DNA of 33,451 nt from Rickettsiaceae bacterium (lineage in GTDB: Bacteria > Pseudomonadota > Alphaproteobacteria > Rickettsiales > Rickettsiaceae), in assembly GCA_023301685.1 (NCBI GenBank), contig JALZUG010000065.1, positions 1-33,451 of the forward strand. Direction: 5' to 3'. A program made the position numbers and the translations under genes. Positions 25,106 through 33,451 of the stretch are shown piece after piece; the first letter of the stretch is position 1; each line of letters begins with the position of its first letter. Below the pieces are notes generated by a model. The model searched no databases. It saw only the letters and a list, made by a program, of their open reading frames with translations, and had not been told where the DNA came from.

Positions 25106-26050
25106 CTATACGCCTCGCAGGAATTTATCTGCTTCAAGTGCTGCCATACAGCCTGTACCAGCCGCAGTTACTGCTTGCCTATATATTTTGTCTTGAACAT
25201 CACCAGCAGCATAGACCCCTGGTATATTAGTTTCTGTCGAGTCTGGAGCGGTAATAATATATCCTTCATCATCCATCTTGATCTGATCTTTAAACATTTC
25301 TGTGTTTGGTTTATGACCAATTGCAATAAAAACTCCTTCGCATTTTATATCTTTTATTTTACCGTCTTTTACGTTCTTTATTTTTATACCAGTGACTGCT
25401 TTTGGGTCTGTTTCTCCAACTACTTCTTCTAATGTATGATCCCAAATAACTTCTATCTTATCATGTGCAAGTAATCTGTCCTGGAGGATTTTTTCTGCTC
25501 TAAAAGAATCTCTTCTATGAATTACATACACTTTACTTGCATGGTTTGTTAAAAATAAAGCTTCTTCAACTGCTGTATTGCCACCACCAACAACAGCTAC
25601 TTCTTTGCCTTTAAAGAAAAAACCATCACAAGTTGCGCAGCCTGAGACACCAAATCCTTGGAATTCTTGCTCGGAATCTAGTCCTAGCCACTTTGCTTGA
25701 GCACCAGTTGATATTACAATACTGTCAGCTTCATATATGTCGCCAGATGATGTATATGCCTTGAATGGTTTATTTTTAAAATCTACTTTTTCAACATAGT
25801 CATGAACCATTTTTGTTCCGACATGCTCTGCTTGTTGTTCCATCTCTTGCATTAGCCAGGGCCCTTGAATTGTTTTAGCAAAACCTGGATAATTTTCTAC
25901 ATCTGTAGTGATTGTTAATTGCCCACCAGGTTGCATGCCATGAATTAACGTAGGTTCTAGAGCTGCTCTTGCAGCATATATAGCAGCGCTTAGTCCAGCT
26001 GGTCCAGATCCTATTATTAAAACTTTTGCTTTAACTATTGATTTTTCCAT
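25106..26050 (-). CDS. trxB: Thioredoxin reductase
   Basis: The 314-residue FAD/NADPH flavoenzyme keeps thioredoxin reduced. The FAD-binding GSGPAGLSAAIYAARA is at about residues 14-29. The redox pair is Cys138-Ala-Thr-Cys141 (SGCATCDG), and the NADPH site is VVGGGNTAVEEALFL. A second FAD motif, GVYAAGDVQD, lies near the end. Length is normal. A good ribosome binding site (AAGGAT) precedes ATG at 26050. It runs directly into dnaB. Confidence 0.97.
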   Translation of the reverse strand: MEKSIVKAKVLIIGSGPAGLSAAIYAARAALEPTLIHGMQPGGQLTITTDVENYPGFAKTIQGPWLMQEMEQQAEHVGTKMVHDYVEKVDFKNKPFKAYTSSGDIYEADSIVISTGAQAKWLGLDSEQEFQGFGVSGCATCDGFFFKGKEVAVVGGGNTAVEEALFLTNHASKVYVIHRRDSFRAEKILQDRLLAHDKIEVIWDHTLEEVVGETDPKAVTGIKIKNVKDGKIKDIKCEGVFIAIGHKPNTEMFKDQIKMDDEGYIITAPDSTETNIPGVYAAGDVQDKIYRQAVTAAGTGCMAALEADKFLRGV

Positions 26051-26107
26051 GTTGTTATCCTTTGAAGTTGTAGAAAATTATTTTAAGCTAGCTTATAGCC
26101 ATTCAAC

Positions 26108-27040
26108 TTAAATGACTATATTCTGCAAGAAAATTGCAGACATAACTGGCATATATATTAGTACAAATAGTAAAGAAAGCAATACCGCAGTTGCTACTTT
26201 TTCTGGATATATTTTGTAAAGTGATGCAAGAACAATTGTATTAGTAGCCAGAGGTGCAACGCATAATAATTGTAGAGCATTATAATAGTTGGTATCAAGC
26301 TGCCCAAATATAAAGCGATCTAATAAAATAAATATATTAAATAATATAGGATAGAACAAGAATTTACTTGCAAAGGCTGCTCCAGTAAATTTTACATCTA
26401 ATTTAAAATTTTTGATTCCAGAAAGAGCTAGTCCTATTGTTACCATACCCAAAATTGAATAGGCGCCCTTCATATTATTAACAAATTCATCAAAAAAATC
26501 AGGAAGTTTAAAGCCCATTAAACTCATAGCGCACCCTAGGAAGAAGGCATTTAATAAAGGTAGTTTTGCAACTTTTAAAACACTTTGCTTAAATGTAGTG
26601 ACACTCCGCGCACAGAAATAACAACCAATGGATGCTTCGTATATAGAAATTCCAATTAGCCCGAGTGCATATATGCTTAAGGTGTAATCATCAAATAAAA
26701 CGGTTGCGATTGGTAATACTACATATCCACTGTTACCAGTCCCTGCAGATAGTGCAAGGATATTTCGATGAGAATCTTGCCATATTTTGCCATATAGCCA
26801 ATAGCTAAAAAAACCAAGTATTGTACAAAGCGTAAAAGTCAGTAGAGTTATACCAAGTGATGAAAATGTTAGATTTGTACTAGTAGGTATCGCAAAAAAT
26901 ACGATGGGAGCTACAAAATAAAATAATAGGGATGCTATACTATCCTTTTCAACGTTTGAATATTTGCCAGACATAAAGCCTATAATGACACTTAAAAGTG
27001 ATGAAAGTACTTTAAAAAATACTAAGCTAAATATTGCCAT
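26108..27040 (-). CDS. AEC-family transporter
   Basis: This 310-residue integral membrane protein has about ten hydrophobic helices, in two five-helix halves separated near residue 160. The arrangement and segments such as LLFYFVAPIVFF, GTGNSGYVVLPIA and GLALSGIKNF fit the auxin efflux carrier (AEC) family. Bacterial members carry malate, malonate or similar organic anions. The substrate cannot be told from sequence. It lies 57 bases upstream of trxB on the same strand. The start has no visible ribosome binding site. Confidence 0.85.
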   Translation of the reverse strand: MAIFSLVFFKVLSSLLSVIIGFMSGKYSNVEKDSIASLLFYFVAPIVFFAIPTSTNLTFSSLGITLLTFTLCTILGFFSYWLYGKIWQDSHRNILALSAGTGNSGYVVLPIATVLFDDYTLSIYALGLIGISIYEASIGCYFCARSVTTFKQSVLKVAKLPLLNAFFLGCAMSLMGFKLPDFFDEFVNNMKGAYSILGMVTIGLALSGIKNFKLDVKFTGAAFASKFLFYPILFNIFILLDRFIFGQLDTNYYNALQLLCVAPLATNTIVLASLYKIYPEKVATAVLLSLLFVLIYMPVMSAIFLQNIVI

Positions 27041-27175
27041 CGAGATTTTGGTTGTTTTTAGTGTTTTATTGATTGATTATAGTTACTAACTATATCAAAA
27101 TTAGTCGAATCAATCTATATAATATTTAATTGAACCTACTAAGTTTTTCATTTTGTATATTTTTATAAAAAACGC

Positions 27176-27204
27176 TTGAATTATCGGACATAAAGTTATA
27201 TATT
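27176..27204 (+). promoter_or_regulatory. Sigma-70-type promoter for rplY-pth
   Basis: TTGAAT (27176-27181) and TATATT (27199-27204) lie 17 bases apart. They are upstream of the L25 ribosome binding site, giving an untranslated leader of about 50 bases. The fit to consensus is good for such AT-rich DNA. Confidence 0.6.
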
Positions 27205-27261
27205 GTGGCCTTGAAAAAGGTCTTTAATATGACCAATTTAGAATTTTTGGAGAAATTTATA

Positions 27262-27900
27262 ATGAGTGAAGTATTAACTCTTGCAGCTGAAATGCGCGAA
27301 GAATTGGGGACTGGAGCATCAAGAGCTTTAAGAAAAAGAGGTATGGTTCCAGCTACTATTTATGGCGCGGGTAAAGAGCCAATGTCAATTGCTGTTGAAG
27401 AAAAAGAGCTAACAAAATATTATAGAAAGCCGCAATATATTTCTCAAGTGATTCAATTTGAAATTGGTCAGAAGAAATTTAAAGTGCTGCCAAAAGCTAT
27501 AGATCTTCATCCTATAACTGAAATAGCTCGTCATGCTGATTTTGTTTTTCTTGAAAACAAGATGCAGAAAATGGAAGTACCTGTTGTTTATACTAATAAA
27601 GAAAATTGTATTGGTGTAAAAAGAGGTGGTTATTTCAATACTGTTAAAAGAAGCCTAACTCTTCTTTGCCCGGTTGATAATCTTCCAAGAAAAATTGAAG
27701 CTGATGTAACAGATATGCCAATTAGCAGTTCTTTAAAAGCTAAAGAGGTTATGTTACCTGAAGGTGCAAAACTTATTGGGGACCCTGAATTTATAATTGC
27801 TTCTATTATCGGTAAAAGAGGTAAAACTGATGATCTCGATGAGCCAACAGATCAAGAAGGTGGTGAAAGTGAAGAAGCAGATAAAACTGAAGAGAAATAA
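27262..27900 (+). CDS. rplY: Ribosomal protein L25 (CTC form)
   Basis: This 212-residue protein binds 5S rRNA in the large subunit. It is the long, two-domain TL5/CTC form. The N-terminal part has [19 protein letters not shown]; the C-terminal beta domain runs from about residue 100 and ends in an acidic tail. The start is ATG 27262, where TTGGAGAAAT gives a ribosome binding site. An earlier GTG at 27205 in the same frame would add 19 unconserved residues and overlaps the promoter. The stop overlaps the pth start by one base (TAATG), the common L25-Pth pair. Confidence 0.95.
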   Translation: MSEVLTLAAEMREELGTGASRALRKRGMVPATIYGAGKEPMSIAVEEKELTKYYRKPQYISQVIQFEIGQKKFKVLPKAIDLHPITEIARHADFVFLENKMQKMEVPVVYTNKENCIGVKRGGYFNTVKRSLTLLCPVDNLPRKIEADVTDMPISSSLKAKEVMLPEGAKLIGDPEFIIASIIGKRGKTDDLDEPTDQEGGESEEADKTEEK

Positions 27901-28469
27901 TGTTTCTAATAGTTGGACTTGGAAATCCGGGTGCAAAATATAGTAACACGAGACATAATATTGGATTTATAGCGGCAGATATATTATCTGACCGCTATAA
28001 TTTTATCTGGAGTACAAAATCAAAATTTAATGTTGATATTGCAAGCGGTGATCTAGAAAATGGCAAATTAATATTATGTAAGCCCAATACATTTATGAAC
28101 CTATCTGGTACATCTGTTGCACCACTTGCCTCGTTTTATAAGCTAAAGCCTGAGAATATCATAGTTATTCATGATGATGTAGATGTACCACTCGGAAGAG
28201 TGAAATATAAAATTGGTGGTGGTGCAGGTGGACATAATGGTCTCAAATCAATTGATAGTAACATAGGAACTAATTACCATAGAATTAGAATCGGAGTAGG
28301 TCGCCCAGATGATCCTAGATATGATATCTCAGACTTTGTTCTTGGCAAGTTTTCTAAAGAAGAAGAAGAAGTAACAATGATTGCTATTCATAAGATACTG
28401 GATATTCTTCCCCTTTTATATGAAGATAAAATTGAAGAGTTTAAGAAGAAAATTTCAGAGATAAAGTAA
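27900..28469 (+). CDS. pth: Peptidyl-tRNA hydrolase
   Basis: The 189-residue enzyme releases tRNA from stalled peptidyl-tRNA. The catalytic histidine is His19 in NTRHNIG. Substrate-binding segments are GLGNPG at the N-terminus, KPNTFMNLSG, and HDDVDVPLGRVKYKIGGGAG. Length is normal. It starts one base before the L25 stop, so the two are translationally coupled. Confidence 0.97.
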   Translation: MFLIVGLGNPGAKYSNTRHNIGFIAADILSDRYNFIWSTKSKFNVDIASGDLENGKLILCKPNTFMNLSGTSVAPLASFYKLKPENIIVIHDDVDVPLGRVKYKIGGGAGGHNGLKSIDSNIGTNYHRIRIGVGRPDDPRYDISDFVLGKFSKEEEEVTMIAIHKILDILPLLYEDKIEEFKKKISEIK

Positions 28470-28517
28470 ATACTAAAAGGCGAATAAATTCTTGCTTAAA
28501 TATAAATTTGATAAGAA

Positions 28518-29000
28518 ATGCAATACATTATAAGAAAAGCCTCGAATCAGGATGTAAGTCAGGTTTCAAAATTGATTTTTGATATTTGGATCAATGAATA
28601 TAATTTTAAGGTAGTTTCCGAGGATTATCCAGATTTACAAAATATAGAACAGTATTACCATCAAAAAAGAGGTGATTTTTTGGTGTTAATTAACGATGAT
28701 AATGAGATTGTTGGTACAGTTGCGTATGATTTTTTAAGTGACAATATATTTATTTTGAAGAGAATGTTTGTAAAAAATAACTTCAGGGGTAGAGGTATTG
28801 CTCAAATGCTATTAGACAAGCTTTTTCAAAGTTTCACTGAAGGAACAACATTCTATTTGAGTACAAAAGAAGATCAAGCAATTGCTGCCAAAAAATTCTA
28901 TTTGCGTAATGGATTTCATGTTATCAGTAAAGATGAATTGCCTCAGAAATTTCCTTTTTTCTATGAGGATAATTTATTTATGAAAAAAGAAATTTTGTAA
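28518..29000 (+). CDS. GNAT-family N-acetyltransferase
   Basis: This 160-residue protein has the acetyl-CoA-binding motif A, MFVKNNFRGRGIAQMLL (around residues 85-101), with the R/Q-x-x-G-x-G/A pattern as RGRGIA. A motif B region follows (AAKKFYLRNGFHVI). The substrate cannot be told; such proteins acetylate small molecules, proteins or antibiotics. It follows pth after 48 bases and could be in the same transcript. The ribosome binding site is weak. Confidence 0.85.
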   Translation: MQYIIRKASNQDVSQVSKLIFDIWINEYNFKVVSEDYPDLQNIEQYYHQKRGDFLVLINDDNEIVGTVAYDFLSDNIFILKRMFVKNNFRGRGIAQMLLDKLFQSFTEGTTFYLSTKEDQAIAAKKFYLRNGFHVISKDELPQKFPFFYEDNLFMKKEIL

Positions 29001-29009
29001 TTATTTAGA

Positions 29010-29349
29010 TGGATCTAATTAGTTATGATGAGTTTGAACGAGTATAATTTGCTTTCTGGATCTGTAGTTAAAGCAGGGAATTTTTTTCAAGAACCAAAAG
29101 CCAGCTTATAAAATATTGACTGACTTTGGTAAGGGAATAGGTGTATTACAAACTTCAGCACAAGTTATTATCTACAACAAACCTGATGAATTAGTTGGTA
29201 GGCAAATTGTTGGATGTGTTAATTTGAAAGAAAAGAATATTGCAGGTTTTAAATCACAATTTCTTTTAGTTGATTTTCCTGATAAGTAAGTTGATATTTG
29301 CCTAATTACAGTAGATAAAAAGATTCTTAATGGACAAAAGATGTTTTAG
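29010..29349 (+). pseudogene. csaA: Degraded csaA-type tRNA-binding-domain protein
   Basis: The 381-base gap before the next gene holds a dead gene. Frame one reads MDLISYDEFERV then stops. A second frame reads SGSVVKAGNFFQEPKA. A third reads PAYKILTDFGKGIGVLQTSA, then PDELVGRQIVGCVNL, NIAGFKSQFLLVDFPDK, a stop, and ILNGQKMF. In order and content this is a CsaA protein (tRNA-binding fold, export-related chaperone in Bacillus). At least two frameshifts and two in-frame stops prevent any product. Confidence 0.8.
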
Positions 29350-29381
29350 GGCGTGCTGGTAAAGCTAGAAAAGTTGAAATA

Positions 29382-29801
29382 TCATCCATTAATTATACTT
29401 TTAGAATAAGAGATGAATTCTTCGTAGTTGGATATTTTTTTACAGTCTTTGTATAGTTTATCAGCCAATACTAATATTAATGTGTTAGCGGTTAGAGGAG
29501 TTACTTTTCTCCATATATTTGTAGGTATGTATATACCTTCATATGATTTCTTTGAATAAATAGTTTTTATATTCTGTCCATCATCTACTTCAACAGAAAT
29601 TGTGCCTTTAATTGGGATTATTATTTGTGATACATTTAAATAAGAATGGTTTCCTCTAGGTTGGTTTTCTATAAGATTATTAAGAAAATACATTCTAGAT
29701 ATTGAAAAACCTTCTATTTCTCCATTTTCAAGTGTAGTGAGGCTTCCTGTTTTGCTAACATACTCGTTTAGCTTAATTATTTTACATTGGTCGATTGGCA
29801 T
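29382..29801 (-). CDS. FdtA/WxcM-like sugar ketoisomerase domain protein
   Basis: This 139-residue cupin-type protein resembles FdtA/QdtA, dTDP-sugar 3,4-ketoisomerases that build unusual sugars for surface polysaccharides. Matching segments are the RGNH motif (residues 49-52), a strand IIPIKGTISVEVDDG, YEGIYIPTNIWRKV and LILVLADKLY. In FdtA the motif is RGxHAH with two active-site histidines. Here the second is Tyr54, so the normal chemistry may be lost or altered. No nucleotide-sugar genes are nearby. A 230-base gap (29802-30031) with no clear content separates it from the bc1 operon. Confidence 0.75.
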   Translation of the reverse strand: MPIDQCKIIKLNEYVSKTGSLTTLENGEIEGFSISRMYFLNNLIENQPRGNHSYLNVSQIIIPIKGTISVEVDDGQNIKTIYSKKSYEGIYIPTNIWRKVTPLTANTLILVLADKLYKDCKKISNYEEFISYSKSIING

Positions 29802-30031
29802 ACTATTACTGTTTATTTATTTTCTGGCATAACAGCAAGTAATCTGAAATTACTGTATCTTAAAAGATTTTATAGCCAAGATAGACTGTAACCTAAGTTT
29901 GGTTGATGTAGAAGAGATCAAGTAACGCCTCTTCTACTAAATTCAGAATTCAATTTTCTATGAAGTTCTAATTCTTGATTAAATTACTTTAAAACCTATA
30001 AATAATACCTATTTTACTATAGATAATAAAA

Positions 30032-30787
30032 CTACTTAATATTTCTCCAAAGTCTTTTTTTTGCTATAAAGAAAAGAACTGTGAATATTACAAGGAATAT
30101 CATAACTTTTAGACCCATAGATTTTCTGTGCTCCATTTCTGGCTCAGCAGCCCATTGTAGGAATATAGTAACATCTCTTGACATCTGCTCTACGGTTGCT
30201 GGAGTGCCATCCATAAATTCAACTTGCTCTGGAGCTAAAGGAGCTGGCATTGCAAGTTGTCCACCTTCAAAATATGGATTGTAATACAAACCATGCATTA
30301 GTACTACATCTTCAGGCGGTTCTTGATAGCCAGTTAATAGAGAATAAAGATAGTTTGCTCCATCCTCTCTTGCTTTTACTATTAATGATAGATCAGCTGG
30401 GTAGGCACCATTATTTGCAGCACGAGCTGCTGCTTCATTTGGATAAGGTGGAACAAAAATATCAGATGGAACTGCTTTTCTTTCAAACATTTCTCCCATA
30501 TCATCCGGGCCGTCTAATACCATTTTACCACTAGCTATTTCCTTTATTTCTGCTTCTGAAAAACCTAAATCAATAAGGTTACGGTAATATAGGTGATTTA
30601 ATCCATGGCACGCAGAACATACTTCAAGGTAAACTTGTGCACCTCTTTGTGCTGCTTGTCTATCAAATGTGCCAAATACTCCTTCAAATGGCCAAACCAT
30701 TTGCAGAGGTTTTTTGCCATCACCACCAGCGTAGGAATTACTGGATACAAGAATAATTATTATTGTGGTTAAAATTCTTTTAAGCAT
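30032..30787 (-). CDS. petC: Cytochrome c1 of the bc1 complex
   Basis: This 251-residue periplasmic haem protein has a C-terminal membrane anchor. A signal peptide (residues 1-20, ending SNSYA) leads to the haem site CSACH (57-61). The axial methionine is probably Met180 (GQLAMPAP). The anchor helix lies at about residues 228-243, ending in basic residues. It passes electrons from the Rieske protein to cytochrome c. It is the last gene of the Rieske-cytochrome b-cytochrome c1 operon, 10 bases after cytochrome b. Separate b and c1 genes differ from the fused fbcH of some relatives. Confidence 0.95.
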   Translation of the reverse strand: MLKRILTTIIIILVSSNSYAGGDGKKPLQMVWPFEGVFGTFDRQAAQRGAQVYLEVCSACHGLNHLYYRNLIDLGFSEAEIKEIASGKMVLDGPDDMGEMFERKAVPSDIFVPPYPNEAAARAANNGAYPADLSLIVKAREDGANYLYSLLTGYQEPPEDVVLMHGLYYNPYFEGGQLAMPAPLAPEQVEFMDGTPATVEQMSRDVTIFLQWAAEPEMEHRKSMGLKVMIFLVIFTVLFFIAKKRLWRNIK

Positions 30788-30797
30788 AGTTTTTTAC

Positions 30798-32036
30798 CTA
30801 AATTATATCATCTTCATGCATATGTTCTTCTTCCTCTACGCTATGTGGAAGTGGTAGAGGTTTTTCAAAACGTGCAATGAAAGGAACAATTATTAAAAAA
30901 TGGAAGAAATAATAGCTTGCTCCAATTCTACTAATAGTAATATATGGCTCTTCTGCTGGCATTCCTCCAACATATCCAAGCACTAAACAATCAATAACGA
31001 AGGCCCAAAATGCCCATTTATATAAAGGTCTGTATGTTGCACTTCTAACTTTTGAGCGATCCAGCCATGGAAGGAAGAATAAAATAATTATACTACCAAA
31101 CATAAGTAATACGCCACCAAGTTTAGATGGAACTGCTCTTAGAATCGCATAGAAAGGAAGGAAATACCATTCAGGGACAATGTGAGCAGGCGTTACTAAA
31201 GGATTTGCTGGTATATAATTATCCGGGTGTCCTAATAAATTTGGCTTATAAAAGATAAAGTATGCAAAAATTAGGAAATAAACACCAAATCCAACAAAAT
31301 CTTTTACGGTATAATATGGATGGAACGGAACCATGTCTTCATTTTTTAGCTTTACTCCAGTAGGATTATTTGATCCATGCGTATGAAGTGACCAAATATG
31401 CAGTATGACTAAACCAACTATAATAAATGGTAGTAGATAATGTAGAGAGAAAAATCTATTTAATGTTGGATTATCAACTGAGAAACCTCCCCATAACCAA
31501 GTAACTATGCTATCACCAATGACTGGTATTGCTGAGAATAAGTTGGTAATCACTGTTGCTCCCCAGTAGCTCATTTGTCCCCAAGGAAGTACATACCCCA
31601 TAAAAGCTGTCGCCATCATAGCTAAAAAGATAAGAAGTCCTATTTGCCATAATAGTTCTCTTGGAGCTTTATACGAACCATAATAAAGGCCCCTGAATAT
31701 ATGTAAATAAACTGCAACAAAGAACATTGATGCTCCAACAGCATGCATATACCTTATCAACCAACCATAATTAACATTACGCATGATCTTTTCAACACTA
31801 TCAAATGCATGATCAATATGCGGTGTATAGTGCATAGCAAGAATAATCCCTGTAACTATTTGAATTACAAGAGCGATTCCGGCGATAGAACCCATGCTCC
31901 ACATATAGTTTAAGTTTTTTGGTGTTTTATAGATTGCAAAGTGATCTAACCACGAAAAAATGGGTAGTCTATAGTCAATCCAACCAATTATTCCTGTTCT
32001 CTTCTTACGAGTTGTGTGTGAATCTGTTTTATTCAT
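30798..32036 (-). CDS. petB: Cytochrome b of the bc1 complex
   Basis: This 412-residue membrane protein carries both b haems. Haem-ligand helices contain the histidine pairs of [19 protein letters not shown] and [17 protein letters not shown], spaced as in the family. [13 protein letters not shown] holds the quinol-oxidation (Qo) motif PEWY. Eight helices are predicted. The stop is 10 bases before cytochrome c1 and the start is three bases after the Rieske stop. It oxidises ubiquinol and pumps protons. Confidence 0.97.
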   Translation of the reverse strand: MNKTDSHTTRKKRTGIIGWIDYRLPIFSWLDHFAIYKTPKNLNYMWSMGSIAGIALVIQIVTGIILAMHYTPHIDHAFDSVEKIMRNVNYGWLIRYMHAVGASMFFVAVYLHIFRGLYYGSYKAPRELLWQIGLLIFLAMMATAFMGYVLPWGQMSYWGATVITNLFSAIPVIGDSIVTWLWGGFSVDNPTLNRFFSLHYLLPFIIVGLVILHIWSLHTHGSNNPTGVKLKNEDMVPFHPYYTVKDFVGFGVYFLIFAYFIFYKPNLLGHPDNYIPANPLVTPAHIVPEWYFLPFYAILRAVPSKLGGVLLMFGSIIILFFLPWLDRSKVRSATYRPLYKWAFWAFVIDCLVLGYVGGMPAEEPYITISRIGASYYFFHFLIIVPFIARFEKPLPLPHSVEEEEHMHEDDII

Positions 32037-32038
32037 GG

Positions 32039-32575
32039 TTAGCCAATTTTTATTTTTGTATCTGAAATAAATTCGTATGGAGGTACTGCTAAATTTAGAG
32101 GAGCAGGGCCTTTTCTAATTCTTCCTGAGGTATCGTAGTGTGAGCCATGACAAGGGCAGAACCAGCCGTCATAATCTCCTTTATTGGACAATGGAACACA
32201 GCCTAAATGCGTACATATTCCAATTGTTATAAGCCATTTTGAGTGTCCAGATTTAACTCTTGCAGAATCCTCTTCAGGGTCGATTAAATCTTTTAAAGGA
32301 GTATCAATAGCTTCTTTTATTTGTTCGTCTGTTCTGTGAGTAATAAATACAGGTTTTCCACGCCATTTTACAGTCATAGTTTGACCTGGCTCAACGTGCC
32401 CTATATTTACTTCAATAGATGATAGGGCAAGAACATCAGCAGATGGATTAAGTGAATCAACTAATGGCCAAGCCGCACAAGCTGCACCAACCGCTGTCAT
32501 TCCGCTTGCTGTTAAAGTCACAAAATCCCGACGTGTGGTTTTATCTGGATCATCTGGCATTGTATCGTCTGACAT
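32039..32575 (-). CDS. petA: Rieske iron-sulfur protein of the bc1 complex
   Basis: This 178-residue protein binds the [2Fe-2S] cluster through Cys121 and His123 (CTHLGC) and Cys140 and His143 (CPCHGSHYD). Cys126 and Cys142 form the usual disulfide. The N-terminus has [10 protein letters not shown] and a hydrophobic helix, a twin-arginine signal anchor, so export in folded form is expected. [14 protein letters not shown] is the conserved C-terminal segment. It is the first gene of the operon. Upstream there are only 54 bases before the small membrane protein gene. Confidence 0.97.
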   Translation of the reverse strand: MSDDTMPDDPDKTTRRDFVTLTASGMTAVGAACAAWPLVDSLNPSADVLALSSIEVNIGHVEPGQTMTVKWRGKPVFITHRTDEQIKEAIDTPLKDLIDPEEDSARVKSGHSKWLITIGICTHLGCVPLSNKGDYDGWFCPCHGSHYDTSGRIRKGPAPLNLAVPPYEFISDTKIKIG

Positions 32576-32629
32576 ATTTTTTACTATTTATTACTTTTGT
32601 TAATGTTATTAAAATATAAACTTCTTGTT

Positions 32630-33037
32630 TTAATTTGCAGAACTAGATTTATCAGATCCTGTTTCTGCATACGGATCTTTTTCTTGATCATAACTATTAA
32701 AATCTAATAGATCTGTCAACCCTTCTTCAAAAGCTTTTTCATTTTTTGTAGGTACATATCTAGGAGGTGATTCTAAACAATCCCAAAAATCACTGAAACT
32801 CATTATTTTCGGAACGCAATATCTAGCAACTGATTTGGAATCACTTAGAGCTTTTGAAACAACTTTTTCAGCTTCATCTAAAAAGCCAGAATCTTTTAAG
32901 CCAGTAAATACCCAGAAAGTTACAACAATTGCGGCTACCATTATCATAATATACCATTTTGCCATGATTCCATAGATAAAGATCACCATAGGGTTTTTGA
33001 GCAAAAGCTTTAGTTTGCCTAAGAACATTTGTAACAT
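32630..33037 (-). CDS. Small membrane protein beside the bc1 operon (DUF2670-like)
   Basis: This 135-residue protein has a membrane segment at about residues 27-45 (MAKWYIMIMVAAIVVTFWVF). A middle part with SVARYCVPKI and DFWDCLESPPRY holds two cysteines, followed by an acidic, serine-rich tail. From memory it resembles DUF2670, a small family seen in Rickettsia; I cannot run the search. It lies upstream of the Rieske gene on the same strand and may be cotranscribed with it. Function unknown; a role in bc1 assembly is only a guess from position. Confidence 0.6.
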   Translation of the reverse strand: MLQMFLGKLKLLLKNPMVIFIYGIMAKWYIMIMVAAIVVTFWVFTGLKDSGFLDEAEKVVSKALSDSKSVARYCVPKIMSFSDFWDCLESPPRYVPTKNEKAFEEGLTDLLDFNSYDQEKDPYAETGSDKSSSAN

Positions 33038-33091
33038 ATGTTTGCCGCTTTACTATATTATAATATTAATACCATTCTAAACCATGCTAAT

Positions 33092-33127
33092 TGCTGCAAG
33101 CAAACACTTTAAGATTTACTTGCAGCA
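33092..33127 (-). terminator. Hairpin between ccmB-like gene and the bc1 region
   Basis: Perfect nine-base arms tgctgcaag (33092-33100) and cttgcagca (33119-33127) with an 18-base loop. It follows the ccmB-like stop by nine bases on the minus strand. No good T-run follows, so termination is only likely. Confidence 0.5.
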
Positions 33128-33135
33128 TTTAGAGC

Positions 33136-33451
33136 CTATATGTTGTAAATATTTTCCAGTAGATAGCTAGATAAATACATAGATGGAGGAATAATAACAA
33201 GATTAATACCAATCATAATGGTTGCAAGATGTATAGCTTCTGGGGTTTGTATGAATAGACCAGATATTATTATATTGGGTATTATTAGTGGCATTATCAG
33301 TATTGAAAGAAAATTAGTGTTCGTTCTAAAATATCCTTGAATTGAAGAAGTAAGAAGTGCAAGTGCTGCACTTAGTGTAATTAATATTATTCCTGAAAAT
33401 ACTATGGCAATAAAGTTTTCAGGCATAATATTATATAAAATAAAAATTATG
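33136..33451 (-). CDS. ccmB: Haem exporter subunit CcmB, C-terminal part
   Basis: The frame stays open past ATG at 33426 to the window edge, so the start is outside; only about the last 105 residues are seen. Three hydrophobic helices occur, at about residues 8-30, 42-58 and 68-90 counted from that internal methionine. The PLIIPNIIISGLFI region fits the conserved PLYIPVLIFG part of CcmB, the membrane subunit of the CcmAB transporter for cytochrome c maturation. Being near cytochrome c1, which needs haem attachment, supports the call. Confidence is moderate because the piece is short and hydrophobic. Confidence 0.7.
   Translation of the reverse strand, partial: IIFILYNIMPENFIAIVFSGIILITLSAALALLTSSIQGYFRTNTNFLSILIMPLIIPNIIISGLFIQTPEAIHLATIMIGINLVIIPPSMYLSSYLLENIYNI

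Noticed and set aside
25102-25137. Longer DnaB start at TTG 25137
   Set aside because: It overlaps the trxB coding end; ATG 25101 follows the trxB stop and a GAGG, and begins the usual N-terminus.
27205-27261. GTG start for L25
   Set aside because: It lies at the -10 box of the likely promoter and adds unconserved residues; ATG 27262 has a ribosome binding site.
1-33451. CRISPR array or phage cluster
   Set aside because: No regularly spaced repeats, cas genes or structural phage genes were seen; the repeats found are coding repeats, IS remnants or gene duplications.

Overview
The window is AT-rich bacterial DNA. It reads as a host-associated alphaproteobacterium, most likely a Rickettsiales member. 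The evidence is the gene content taken together: RNase J, a ybeY-corC/tlyC-recF-lipA-ratA run, a fused glutamine-dependent NAD synthetase, a Rieske/cytochrome b/cytochrome c1 operon, a ccmB-like gene, a small membrane protein next to the Rieske gene resembling a Rickettsia family, an ankyrin-repeat protein with a eukaryote-style nuclear targeting tail, and many decayed insertion sequences. A lone flhB indicates a flagellum, so a flagellated lineage (Midichloria/Jidaibacter-like) fits better than Rickettsia proper. This placement is inference.

Layout. 1-3241 is accessory and decayed. It starts with a second, dead copy of the 5' end of RNase J, followed by an IS5-like remnant, an ankyrin-repeat gene cut by one in-frame amber codon, a second copy of the same IS remnant, and a broken PAP2 phosphatase. 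3271-4947 is the intact RNase J gene. 5085-7639 holds three tandem minus-strand paralogues of an unrecognised single-pass membrane protein; the copy nearest RNase J is frameshifted. 7901-9487 is nadE. 9652-12265 holds a secreted M23 peptidase, a GxSxG hydrolase and a VanX-like D-Ala-D-Ala dipeptidase. 12284-14026 is rpe and flhB. 14157-17979 is a tight five-gene operon (ybeY, corC, recF, lipA, ratA). 18117-18389 is an HU protein with a strong terminator. 18451-21757 is a second accessory island: a dead IS6-like element, the tail of an Rpn-type nuclease, a frameshifted leucine-rich-repeat gene, a MepB-like gene and a small unknown ORF. 21889-27040 is a minus-strand housekeeping block (sodB, nagZ, dnaB, trxB, an AEC transporter). 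27262-29000 is plus-strand (L25, Pth, a GNAT). 29010-29801 has a dead csaA and a FdtA-like isomerase. 30032-33451 is the bc1 complex operon, a small membrane protein and the end of a ccmB-like gene.

How it works together. The core genes cover translation and RNA quality control (L25, Pth, YbeY, RNase J), replication and repair (DnaB, RecF, HU), redox (TrxB, SodB), cofactors (NadE, LipA), respiration (bc1) and cell-wall turnover or recycling (M23, VanX-like, NagZ). The last group suggests that a peptidoglycan wall is still made. All inactivating lesions I found fall in accessory genes (ank, PAP2, paralogue 1, IS6, LRR, csaA). Every core gene reads through cleanly, which argues for real gene decay and against poor sequence quality. 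The least explained content is the three-gene membrane-protein family at 5085-7639 and the M23/hydrolase pair at 9652-11599.
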